Positions 1-5,367 of a stretch of 5,660 nucleotides of DNA are shown here, one piece after another. A program made the translations under genes and the position numbers. The stretch spans positions 1 to 5,660 of the forward strand of contig DATLEZ010000114.1 of NCBI GenBank assembly GCA_035525055.1, given 5' to 3'. The stretch is from DATEEG01 sp035525055 (GTDB lineage Bacteria > Actinomycetota > Acidimicrobiia > Spongiisociales > ZC4RG35). Within the stretch, counting starts at the first letter, position 1, and each line of letters opens with the position of its first letter. A model generated the notes under the pieces. It saw nothing but the letters and a program-made list of their open reading frames with translations. It made no database searches and had not been told where the DNA came from.

Positions 1-636
1 TTCCCAGGGGTCGACACGGACGAGAATGTGACGTTCCCCTGGACGACGGTCTAGCTGGTGGCGTTTGGCAGCGGATCGCTCCTCCGCTAGCCGGTTGATC
101 AGGTTCATGTCGATCACGGCCCCCCGAGCGCCTGGGTTGAGAGGGACAACGGCGTCGCCTTCGGCGAGGCCGGTCCATCCGGCGTGTTGGACGCCGTAGT
201 CGTCGAGGATTGCGTCGGACTCGGGATGGTGTATTTCGTACAGCCCGGCGTCGATGGTTTCCGTCGGGTAGCGGGTGAGAACCAGTTCTCGCAGGACCAA
301 AGCGTCGAGAAGCCGCGACTCTGCCTTGATCCGCTTAACGTTCGCCGCTGGTTCCAGGAGAAGAAGCCAGTCGTAGCGGAGCCGGTCGGTTGTGAAACTC
401 GAACTCTGCTTCTCTAACGCCTTCCACTGCTTCGTGGACGTCGGGTCGGTGCCAGTCGTGACCTCTAACCAGCCGACCGTTTCGCCGTCCCGGACCAGCT
501 TGAAGTCCGGGGTCGAGGATGGCCCACGGTCGTCTAGGGCGCAGAGGATTCCGTCGACATACTGGGCAACCACCCGACGGGCCAGCGCCTCCTCCGGGCT
601 CGGGGTTCGAGCGTCGCAGGCTTCCATCGTCTCCAT
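1..636 (-). CDS. Partial uncharacterised protein with a PD...ExT (PD-(D/E)XK-like) signature
   Basis: An uninterrupted minus-strand frame of 212 codons begins at the ATG at 636 and is still open at the left edge, so the C-terminus is missing. Residues 43-45 (PDF) and 56-60 (WLEVT), joined by a short basic/acidic hairpin-like stretch, resemble the P-D...E-x-K/T core of PD-(D/E)XK nuclease-fold proteins, here with Thr in the Lys position. Residues 60-75 (TTGTDP then a Lys/Gln/Trp-rich helix) and a following Leu-rich strand (around WLLLLEP) fit an alpha/beta domain. There is no signal peptide or membrane segment. The nearest upstream in-frame stop is at 676-678, and the ATG at 636 is the first start after it. 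A second ATG at 627 is possible. The gene is divergent from the monooxygenase. Nuclease activity is not shown: the Lys is absent and I do not recognise the family with certainty. Confidence 0.72.
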   Translation of the reverse strand, partial: METMEACDARTPSPEEALARRVVAQYVDGILCALDDRGPSSTPDFKLVRDGETVGWLEVTTGTDPTSTKQWKALEKQSSSFTTDRLRYDWLLLLEPAANVKRIKAESRLLDALVLRELVLTRYPTETIDAGLYEIHHPESDAILDDYGVQHAGWTGLAEGDAVVPLNPGARGAVIDMNLINRLAEERSAAKRHQLDRRPGERHILVRVDPWE

Positions 637-645
637 GTCGAATAG

Positions 646-651
646 AGGGTA
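646..651 (-). promoter_or_regulatory. Possible -10 element of a leaderless transcript for the leftmost gene
   Basis: On the minus strand the hexamer TACCCT fits the TANNNT form of actinobacterial -10 boxes and ends nine bases before the ATG at 636. A start site at the usual distance would leave a leader of only two or three bases. No good Shine-Dalgarno sequence precedes this ATG, which agrees with leaderless translation. The best -35-like hexamer (TTGACC, 674-679) is 22 bases away, which is too far, so the call is weak. Confidence 0.25.
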
Positions 652-700
652 TGAGAGACCTGTGACAGAATCCGGTCAACGAGTATGTCGGTTTCGCCGG

Positions 701-770
701 GGACCGTTCGAGCCAGCAGGTTCTGTTCGTGGGTCCCAGTGAGCACCTACGTGCGGATATCGAACGGTCC
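701..770. repeat. Exact 11-bp inverted repeat with a 48-bp spacer (candidate operator pair)
   Basis: The left arm GGACCGTTCGA (701-711) is the exact reverse complement of the right arm TCGAACGGTCC (760-770). The right arm lies inside a longer imperfect palindrome, TCGAACGGTCCGA, at 760-772. The arms are too far apart for a normal terminator hairpin. Their place between two divergent genes suggests binding sites for a dimeric regulator. No matching regulator gene is adjacent. Confidence 0.5.
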
Positions 771-944
771 GAGATATACGCCATTCCGCAACAGATTGCC
801 TGATATGCGCTACGGGCCGGCCAGTGAGGCGCCGTGCGATATGTTCACCGTGTCGGCATCTCGTGGGCGATGTCGCTGACGAGACGTCCGACGGGATGAG
901 GGTCGGAGCCAGCAGTAGCCCGCTTGCATTTGGGGAATTTACGA

Positions 945-951
945 GGGAGGG
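945..951 (+). promoter_or_regulatory. Ribosome binding site that fixes the monooxygenase start
   Basis: GGGAGGG ends seven bases before the ATG at 959. This strong Shine-Dalgarno match selects 959 over the ATG at 824, which has none. It also places the FAD-binding motif at the normal distance from the N-terminus. Confidence 0.8.
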
Positions 952-958
952 AATCACG

Positions 959-2419
959 ATGGCGATGACTGACCATGCGGTGGTGATTGCGGGAGGTGGT
1001 CCGACGGGGATGATGTTGGCGGGCGAGCTGGCGTTGGCGGGGGTCGACGTCGTCGTCGTCGAAAGACGCGCCAGTCAGGATCTCGACGGGTCGCGAGCCG
1101 GGGGTCTTCACTGCCGCACCATCGAGGTGCTCGACCAGCGGGGCATCGCCGATCGGTTCCTCGCAGAGGGCCAGACGCATCCGTTCGTGGGCTATGCCGG
1201 GACCTTCCTGGACATCAGCGACTTCCCCACCCGCCACAACTATCTCCTTGCGCTCTGGCAGAGCCGCATCGAGCCGATCCTCGCCGGCTGGGTCGATGAG
1301 CTCGGCGTCCCGGTCCTCCGCCAGCGCGAAGTGGTGGGCTTCACCCAGGACGACACCGGCGTCGACGTCGAGCTGGACGACGGATCGCTCCGAGGCGAGT
1401 ACCTGGTCGGGTGCGACGGAGGACGCAGCCTGGTCCGCAAGGCGGCCGGCATCGACTTCCCCGGGTGGGACCCGTCTGCCAGTTATCTGATCGCCGAGGT
1501 CGAGATGGACGAAGAGCCGGAGATCGGCAGGCGCCCCGAAGGTGGCGGCATCGGCCCTGTCAACCGGGAGGAGGGCGGAAACCCGTACGCCGTGGTACTG
1601 CTCGAAAAGGACATCGAACACACCAGCGAGCCCACCCTGCAGCACCTCCGCGAGGCTCTCGTGGCCGCCTACGGAACCGACTTCGGGGTGCACAGCCCCA
1701 GCTGGATCTCCCGGTTCACCGACATGACTCGCCAGGCAGCGTCCTATCGCGAGGGACGCGTGCTACTCGCAGGCGACGCCGCACACGTGCATGGCCCGCA
1801 GGGCGGTCAGGGCCTGAACACGGGCGTGCAGGATGCCGTGAACCTGGGATGGAAACTGGCCCAGGTAGTCAACGGGACCTCGCCCGAGAGCCTGCTTGAC
1901 ACCTACCACGCCGAACGGCATCCGGTCGGTGCCCGGGTGTTGCACAACACCATGGCGCAGGTCGCGCTAATGCGCCTCGACGAGCGCAGCCAGGCGCTCA
2001 GGGACACCGTGCTCGAAATGCTGAGCATGGACGAGCCGCGCATTCGCATCGCCGCCATGATCTCCGGTCTCGACATCCACTACGACCTCGGAGAGGGACA
2101 CCCCCTGCTGGGACGGCGTATGCCCGACCTCGACGTGCACACCGGGGACAGTCTGACGCGTGTACTCACCCTGCTGCACGACGCCCGGCCGGTGCTCCTC
2201 AACCTCGGAGAACCTGGCACCTTCGACGCCTCGCCATGGTCTCCTCGAGTGCAGATGATCGACGCCAAGTATTCCGGCAAGTGGGACCTACCGGTGCTCG
2301 GCGACGTCGACCCGCCCGCCGCCGTAGTGATACGACCCGACGGACATGTCGCTTGGATCGGTGAGGTCACCGACCCAGGGCTTCCAAAGGCGCTCACCTT
2401 CTGGTTCGGACAGCCATGA
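959..2419 (+). CDS. FAD-dependent aromatic monooxygenase (flavoprotein hydroxylase, PF01494 type)
   Basis: The 486-residue product is a class A single-component flavoprotein hydroxylase. Such enzymes use NAD(P)H and O2 to hydroxylate aromatic or polyketide substrates in the cytoplasm. The dinucleotide-binding motif GGGPTG is at residues 12-17, followed by VVVVERR. The DG motif (YLVGCDGGRSLVRKAAG) begins at residue 148. The GD motif AGDAAH has its Gly-Asp at 272-273 and continues into PQGGQGLNTG and DAVNLGWKLA. The last 100 or so residues match the thioredoxin-like C-terminal domain of polyketide hydroxylases and rifampicin-monooxygenase-type enzymes, ending in VVIRPDGHVAW...LTFWFG. Length is normal for that group (about 470-540 residues). 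All cofactor motifs are intact. The substrate cannot be read from the sequence: antibiotic inactivation, natural-product tailoring and phenol catabolism are all possible. No pathway genes are adjacent. Confidence 0.93.
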   Translation: MAMTDHAVVIAGGGPTGMMLAGELALAGVDVVVVERRASQDLDGSRAGGLHCRTIEVLDQRGIADRFLAEGQTHPFVGYAGTFLDISDFPTRHNYLLALWQSRIEPILAGWVDELGVPVLRQREVVGFTQDDTGVDVELDDGSLRGEYLVGCDGGRSLVRKAAGIDFPGWDPSASYLIAEVEMDEEPEIGRRPEGGGIGPVNREEGGNPYAVVLLEKDIEHTSEPTLQHLREALVAAYGTDFGVHSPSWISRFTDMTRQAASYREGRVLLAGDAAHVHGPQGGQGLNTGVQDAVNLGWKLAQVVNGTSPESLLDTYHAERHPVGARVLHNTMAQVALMRLDERSQALRDTVLEMLSMDEPRIRIAAMISGLDIHYDLGEGHPLLGRRMPDLDVHTGDSLTRVLTLLHDARPVLLNLGEPGTFDASPWSPRVQMIDAKYSGKWDLPVLGDVDPPAAVVIRPDGHVAWIGEVTDPGLPKALTFWFGQP

Positions 2420-2453
2420 TCCCCAATCCCGGGCCCGTCCAACTCTGAGCAAT

Positions 2454-2512
2454 ACGTGCCGATCTGTTGCGGTCTCCGATATGGGCGGTTCCGCTCCCGA
2501 ATTGTTGATCTG
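2454..2512 (+). repeat. Dispersed ~59-bp repeat, copy A1
   Basis: This copy begins at ACGTGCCG and ends at TTGATCTG, 34 bp after the monooxygenase stop and in the gap before the convergent dehydrogenase. Ungapped comparison with the copy at 3700-3758 gives 42 identities in 59 positions by hand count. These include the exact block GATATGGGCG and the exact block TGTTGATCTG at the same spacing. Against the copy at 3494 it matches 34 of 59 ungapped, concentrated at the two ends. The remainder of the 2420-2615 gap shows no gene and no T-tailed terminator. Confidence 0.6.
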
Positions 2513-2615
2513 GATCCCATACAAGGATCTGACATCGTCAGCTTTGGTATCGAGGTCGCAGGACTCGTTCGTATTTCGGGCGGGCGATCCGGTGGGATGA
2601 GCGCGGGTACGCCAA

Positions 2616-3368
2616 TCATGTTCTTGGGGTCAGATCGACCCACTGGGGGCCGTCACTTGCGGTCACCTGGATGATCTCACCTGCTTTGGTTGTGTCGGTG
2701 ATCACATCGACGACCACCTCGGCGATCTGATCCGGGGTGAGAACGCTGTCTGATTCACGAAGCTCGTTCATGGCTTCTGTGCCCATGCCGCGTTCGGCCA
2801 ACGGGGTGTCGACAAGTTCGGGACAGATCGCGTTGATTCTGATATTCCGCTCTTCGGCCAGGCTCCCGAGCGAACGGGTAAAAGCGATGACGCCCGCCTT
2901 CGCAGTCCCGTATATCGGTGCTGCAGCCATTGGATAGAGGCCGATCAGCGACGATGTGTTAACAATCACGCCGCCATCGAGACCGAGAGCATGTATAGCC
3001 AGTCTGGTCGCGTCGATAACAGCGACCAGGTCGACGTCGATTACACGTCTCCAGTCACTGGCCTCGTCGGTGAGCCAGGCGTTGTCCCCACCGATACCGG
3101 CGTTGTTGCACACGATGTCAAGTCGACCAAACTCATCAACAGCACGGTCGAACGCAGCTTTGAGGTCCGCTGAGGACGTGACGTCGCATCGCTGTGGAAC
3201 TGCCCTGCCGCCCCGAGCCTCAACTTCTTCAACAGTCAGTTGAGTGCCTTCAAGATCAATATCGACAACCACTACGCCAGCGCCTCGATCAGCGAGAGCA
3301 ATGCTGATTGCTCGACCGATTCCAGAGCCCGCGCCACTCACAAACGCGGCCTTACCTTCGAGAGTCAT
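2616..3368 (-). CDS. Short-chain dehydrogenase/reductase (classical SDR)
   Basis: A 250-residue cytoplasmic NAD(P)-dependent oxidoreductase of the classical SDR family, of typical length. Numbered from the ATG at 3368, the cofactor loop SGAGSGIG is at residues 11-18, with Ser where Thr is commoner. An Asp at 36 after strand 2 points to NAD(H) rather than NADP(H). NNAG is at 88-91. The catalytic Ser is 140 and the YxxxK motif is Y153/K157. Two positions are unusual: the helix-4 catalytic Asn position reads Asp (residue 113, in VIDVDL), and the PG motif reads CPELVDTP. A TTG codon directly precedes the ATG and could also serve as start. TGAGGTG lies upstream of both. Two hand-counted 60-bp stretches have 57-58% GC against 67-70% for two from the monooxygenase, which suggests a separate origin. 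The gene stands alone and converges on the monooxygenase, with repeats A1 and B1 on either side. The substrate is unknown; a secondary alcohol or ketone is inferred from the family. Confidence 0.93.
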   Translation of the reverse strand: MTLEGKAAFVSGAGSGIGRAISIALADRGAGVVVVDIDLEGTQLTVEEVEARGGRAVPQRCDVTSSADLKAAFDRAVDEFGRLDIVCNNAGIGGDNAWLTDEASDWRRVIDVDLVAVIDATRLAIHALGLDGGVIVNTSSLIGLYPMAAAPIYGTAKAGVIAFTRSLGSLAEERNIRINAICPELVDTPLAERGMGTEAMNELRESDSVLTPDQIAEVVVDVITDTTKAGEIIQVTASDGPQWVDLTPRT

Positions 3369-3376
3369 CAACAGGG

Positions 3377-3383
3377 CACCTCA
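3377..3383 (-). promoter_or_regulatory. Ribosome binding site of the SDR gene
   Basis: TGAGGTG on the minus strand ends eight bases before the ATG at 3368 and five before the TTG at 3371. It serves either start, and ATG is preferred by codon strength. Confidence 0.55.
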
Positions 3384-3493
3384 GGATCTCAACCAGACAA
3401 CAAGACGACAAGGTAGCGACTGGCATCCATACCGAAGAGTTGGAAAACGTGTAAGCCTCTCAGCGGTTTCGATCGACCTCAGATCGAGCACCG

Positions 3494-3552
3494 AAGTGCC
3501 GTTCCGCTCGGTTTCCGCTGGTGGTTGTTATCGCTCGGGATCAGGTGATCTG
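3494..3552 (+). repeat. Dispersed ~59-bp repeat, copy B1
   Basis: This copy starts AAGTGCCGTTCCGCTC and ends CAGGTGATCTG. Its first 24 positions match copy B2 (5495-5553) at 21 of 24, and CAGGTG recurs at the same offset (positions 49-54) in both. Its end (CTCGGGATCAGGTGATCTG) instead resembles copy A2 (CCTGGGATCTGTTGATCTG), so it links the A and B subtypes. Just upstream, CTCAGATCG (3478-3486) and AGCAC (3487-3491) also recur before B2. Confidence 0.55.
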
Positions 3553-3561
3553 CGTTGTTTA

Positions 3562-3636
3562 TTGCCGAACCGGCCGAGCATCGAAGAGCTAATTGCTGGG
3601 ATCGACGAGGGCTACGACGCAATCTCCGCGAAGTAG
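3562..3636 (+). other. Possible C-terminal coding remnant between repeats B1 and A2
   Basis: A plus-strand frame ending at the TAG at 3634-3636 reads SIEELIAGIDEGYDAISAK just before the stop. This is an amphipathic acidic tail of the kind seen at the ends of small antitoxin-like proteins. No start codon with a Shine-Dalgarno sequence precedes it, and upstream the frame passes through repeat B1 into the antisense of the SDR gene, so a whole gene is unlikely. Most third codon positions are G or C. On the opposite strand a 50-codon frame across 3611-3785 contains a hydrophobic stretch (ALWNAILIAAAMYM). At most one of the two can be real, and both may be chance. Confidence 0.18.
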
Positions 3637-3699
3637 GCCCGCACTCTTTTCGACCTCATGTACATGGCGGCCGCGATGAGGATGGCGTTCCAGAGCGCA

Positions 3700-3758
3700 T
3701 AGTACCGATTTGGTGCAGTCCTAGATATGGGCGATCCCGCCTGGGATCTGTTGATCTG
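3700..3758 (+). repeat. Dispersed ~59-bp repeat, copy A2
   Basis: This copy shares 42 of 59 positions with A1 without any gap, including GATATGGGCG and TGTTGATCTG. It ends 32 bp before the -35 box of the ArsR operon. Unlike the other copies it contains a perfect 6-bp stem, GATCCC-gcct-GGGATC, at 3733-3748. Confidence 0.6.
3733..3748 (+). other. Hairpin inside repeat A2
   Basis: GATCCC (3733-3738) and GGGATC (3743-3748) are perfect reverse complements around the tetraloop GCCT. There is no T-tract, so it is not a canonical terminator. The corresponding positions in A1 and B1 can form only three-pair stems, so the structure is not clearly conserved. Confidence 0.4.
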
Positions 3759-3790
3759 CGGTACGCGGGCTCCTGCGGTTGACGATCAGG

Positions 3791-3818
3791 TTGACATTTT
3801 CCTATATAGGCATATGAT
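3791..3818 (+). promoter_or_regulatory. Promoter of the ArsR operon (near-consensus -35/-10)
   Basis: A consensus -35 hexamer TTGACA (3791-3796) and a -10 hexamer TATGAT (3813-3818, five of six consensus bases) are separated by 16 bases. Transcription should start at about 3823-3826, at or within three bases of the ATG at 3826, so the first gene is expected to be leaderless. This is the strongest promoter-like sequence in the window. Confidence 0.8.
3801..3810 (+). promoter_or_regulatory. Palindrome CCTATATAGG in the promoter spacer (candidate ArsR operator)
   Basis: A perfect 10-bp palindrome lies wholly between the -35 and -10 boxes. A homodimeric winged-helix repressor bound here would block RNA polymerase, so it is a natural autoregulatory operator for the gene that follows. 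Its symmetry is direct observation. Binding by this ArsR protein is inference. Confidence 0.5.
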
Positions 3819-3825
3819 CTCTGAC

Positions 3826-4164
3826 ATGGCTCGTGCCAGAACCACCGCTGACGCCTTCAATGCGATAGCGGAGCCCCATCGACGGCAGATCCTCACGCTC
3901 CTCAAAGGGCGTGACCGGGTTGTCTCGGACATCGCAGATGCGATGGGCATGAATCAGCCCGCCGTCTCGAAGCATCTGAAGGTTCTGCGTGAGGTCGGGC
4001 TCGTCTATGTCCATCCAGAAGGCAAGCAGCGCCGGTACGGGCTCGATGCGCGAGGCCTGGAGCCGGTGCACGGCTGGACAGGTGGATTCGAGGAGTACTG
4101 GAGCGAGTCGCTCGAACGCCTCAACACGTACGTCAAGAAGAGACAACGCGAGGAGGAGCGATGA
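3826..4164 (+). CDS. ArsR-family winged helix-turn-helix repressor
   Basis: A 112-residue DNA-binding transcriptional regulator. Residues 8-26 form the first helices (ADAFNAIAEPHRRQILTLL). The helix-turn-helix spans about residues 33-60, with recognition helix NQPAVSKHLKVLREVGLV, and the beta wing follows (VYVHPEGKQRRYGL). The C-terminal helix (EEYWSESLERLNTYVKKRQ) would form the dimer interface. The metal-binding Cys motif of ArsR/SmtB sensors (ELCVCDL) is absent and there is no Cys at all, so it should not sense metals in the usual way. The start at 3826 is preferred because the in-frame ATG at 3814 lies inside the -10 box and would not be transcribed. The stop overlaps the next ATG in ATGA, indicating translational coupling. 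The partner genes suggest it represses its own operon and responds to a small molecule or to the partner protein; this is inferred from context. Confidence 0.93.
   Translation: MARARTTADAFNAIAEPHRRQILTLLKGRDRVVSDIADAMGMNQPAVSKHLKVLREVGLVYVHPEGKQRRYGLDARGLEPVHGWTGGFEEYWSESLERLNTYVKKRQREEER
4150..4158 (+). promoter_or_regulatory. Ribosome binding site inside the ArsR gene for the SRPBCC gene
   Basis: GAGGAGGAG within the last codons of the repressor gene lies two to ten bases before the ATG at 4161. The Glu-rich C-terminus of the repressor (REEER) is thus partly dictated by a strong Shine-Dalgarno sequence. Confidence 0.75.
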
Positions 4165-4631
4165 CACACGACGCTGCACTGTCGGACCGAGAACTGAAGG
4201 TCTCCCGGCTCATCGAAGGGCGGCGGGACGCGGTGTTCGAGGCATTCACCGAGGTCCGGCATTTGTCCCAATGGTGGGGGCCAGAGGGTTTCACCACCAC
4301 TACCCACACTTTCGATTTCTCGGAGGGAGGAGTCTGGGAGTTCACCATGCATGGACCAGACGGCACCGACTACCCGAACTGGATCCAGTGGATCGAGATC
4401 CGCGCCCCTGAGGTGATCGGCTTGCGTCACGGCGAAGGACCCGACGACACCGAGCAGTTCTCCTCGACGTTCTTCTTCGAAGAGAGGACCGAGGGGACTC
4501 GGGTGACCTTGCGTAGCGAGTTCAAGACCAAAGCGCTGCGTGACCGGGCGGCCGAGGAGTACGGCGCCATCGAAGGAGCCAATCAGACCCTCGAGAGCCT
4601 CGCCACATACGTGGCCGGCAGATCGGAGTGA
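4161..4631 (+). CDS. SRPBCC-fold protein, AHSA1 (Aha1 C-terminal-like) family
   Basis: A 156-residue cytoplasmic protein of the START/Bet v1-like helix-grip fold, AHSA1 subgroup (PF08327 type). Family marks are the entry segment VSRLIEGRRDAVFEAFTE (residues 14-31), the hallmark HLSQWWGPEGF (34-44), SEGGVWEFTMHGPDG (54-68) followed by Y71 and N73, and the closing helix GANQTLESLATYV. Members have a deep hydrophobic cavity and are thought to bind lipophilic ligands; in bacteria they are usually uncharacterised and are often encoded beside an ArsR repressor. Here the start codon overlaps the repressor stop (ATGA), so the two are translationally coupled. Plausible roles are ligand binding or modulation of the repressor, but neither can be read from sequence. 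The length is normal and the protein appears complete. Confidence 0.92.
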   Translation: MTHDAALSDRELKVSRLIEGRRDAVFEAFTEVRHLSQWWGPEGFTTTTHTFDFSEGGVWEFTMHGPDGTDYPNWIQWIEIRAPEVIGLRHGEGPDDTEQFSSTFFFEERTEGTRVTLRSEFKTKALRDRAAEEYGAIEGANQTLESLATYVAGRSE

Positions 4632-4637
4632 ACCCGG

Positions 4638-5288
4638 ATGAGTGGAGATCAGAGAGTCTTCGTGAACGTTTCCATGTCGCTGGACGGATACCTCGCCCCG
4701 GAAGGCATGGTGGAACACTTCGACGACCCCGGGTACAAGGACTGGCAGAACAAATGGATGAGCCTCCAGGCGTGGATGTTTCCCTTGAAAGTCTTCAGGG
4801 AGAACCTGAACCTCGGGGAGGGTGGCGAGACCAGCACGGACAACGACCTGGCCGAGGCGACATTCAAGCGAACCGGTGTTTCGATCATGGGGAAGCGGAT
4901 GTTCGACCAGGGCGAGCAAGCTTGGCCAGAAGAGGCGCCGTTCCACACCCCGGTCTTCGTGGTCACCCACGAGAAGCGAGAGCCCTGGGAACGACCCGGT
5001 GGCACAACCTTCTACTTCGTCAACGACGGAATCGACATAGCTCTGGAGCGAGCGCGGGAGGTCGCCGACGGGCAGGATATCCGTGTGTCCGGCGGCGCTG
5101 ACACGATCGTGCAGTATTTGAACGCAGGTTTCGTGGACGAATTGGAGATCGGGCTCGCCCCAGTGCTACTCGGCGGTGGTACCAGCCTCATCAGGGAAAT
5201 CGACCCCGAGGTCGTCACTCTCGAGATATCGGAGGCTATCCACTCCCCGCGAGTCACCCACCTCAGGTACCAGATTCACGCGAAGTAA
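4638..5288 (+). CDS. Dihydrofolate-reductase-like protein (RibD C-terminal domain family)
   Basis: A 216-residue protein with the dihydrofolate-reductase fold of the RibD C-terminal family (PF01872 type), expected to be a cytoplasmic NADPH-dependent reductase of unknown substrate. Evidence is the N-terminal strand and motif VFVNVSMSLDGYLAP (residues 7-21, including D16-G17), MGKRMFD in the middle, the cofactor-loop-like SGGADTIVQYLNAG (from 151), and DELEIGLAPVLLGGGTSLI (with GGG at 179-181). An insertion rich in Trp, Met and Phe between the first motif and MGKRMFD makes it slightly longer than many family members. It follows the SRPBCC gene by six bases, with GGAG at 4625-4628 as a likely ribosome binding site, so it is the third gene of the same transcript. 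It should not be read as a true folate enzyme or as riboflavin-pathway RibD, since the deaminase domain is absent. Confidence 0.9.
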   Translation: MSGDQRVFVNVSMSLDGYLAPEGMVEHFDDPGYKDWQNKWMSLQAWMFPLKVFRENLNLGEGGETSTDNDLAEATFKRTGVSIMGKRMFDQGEQAWPEEAPFHTPVFVVTHEKREPWERPGGTTFYFVNDGIDIALERAREVADGQDIRVSGGADTIVQYLNAGFVDELEIGLAPVLLGGGTSLIREIDPEVVTLEISEAIHSPRVTHLRYQIHAK

Positions 5289-5294
5289 GCGTTA

Positions 5295-5308
5295 GACAGG
5301 AGACTGTC
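5295..5308 (+). terminator. Small hairpin just after the operon stop
   Basis: GACAG-gaga-CTGTC forms a perfect 5-bp stem with a GNRA-type tetraloop, beginning seven bases after the TAA of the reductase gene. It lacks a T-tract and is short, so it could be a mRNA 3' end structure rather than a terminator. Confidence 0.25.
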
Positions 5309-5345
5309 AGTCAAACCCGGAACGTTGCTCTATGCGACGGTCCGC

Positions 5346-5367
5346 TAGCCGAAGCTCCCGTCGGCTA
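5346..5367 (+). terminator. GC-rich hairpin, possible operon terminator
   Basis: TAGCCGA (5346-5352) and TCGGCTA (5361-5367) form a perfect 7-bp stem around an 8-base loop, 57 bp after the operon stop. There is no T-tract, as is common for actinobacterial terminators. Its position at the end of the operon supports the call moderately. Confidence 0.35.

Larger units (their letters stand above)
637..958. other. Divergent intergenic region, 322 bp, no gene
   Basis: This gap separates two divergently transcribed genes. The frame of the monooxygenase stays open upstream to an ATG at 824, but that extension is Arg/Ser-rich, has no Shine-Dalgarno sequence and does not look like protein. The only structure I can support here is the 11-bp inverted repeat at 701-711 and 760-770, plus AT-richer patches around 756-780 and 800-806. 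I see no convincing -35/-10 pair for the monooxygenase. Confidence 0.6.
3369..3825. other. 457-bp stretch without a clear gene, repeat-bearing
   Basis: Between the divergent SDR gene and the ArsR operon I find repeat copies B1 (3494-3552) and A2 (3700-3758), a possible coding remnant ending at 3636, a hairpin inside A2, and the operon promoter at 3791-3818. Upstream of the SDR gene (about 3384-3480) I see no convincing promoter. The stretch is markedly richer in A+T than the operon to its right. Confidence 0.55.

Noticed and set aside
335..784. Minus-strand open frame of 149 codons
   Set aside because: It overlaps the left-edge gene in another frame. The product is Arg/Pro/Gly-rich and motif-free, while the longer frame starting at 636 reads like a real protein.
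838..885. A possible fifth repeat copy upstream of the monooxygenase
   Set aside because: Short matches (a GTGC..GAT.TGTT-like block and TGGGCGAT..CGCT) are present, but several gaps are needed to align them, so similarity is not above what I would expect by chance.
824..958. N-terminal extension of the monooxygenase from an upstream ATG
   Set aside because: No Shine-Dalgarno sequence at 824, and the extra 45 residues do not match the family. The ATG at 959 has a strong Shine-Dalgarno sequence and the right distance to the FAD motif.
845..1693. Minus-strand open frame of 282 codons
   Set aside because: It lies antisense to the monooxygenase, whose motifs are unmistakable. It results from the high-GC third positions of the real gene and has no recognisable domain.
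3727..3825. Longer N-terminus for the ArsR protein from 3727 or 3814
   Set aside because: Both starts precede the predicted transcription start. The ATG at 3814 lies inside the -10 box, and the extra residues are not typical of the family.
4005..4970. Minus-strand open frame of 321 codons
   Set aside because: It is antisense across three well-supported operon genes and shows no coherent domain.
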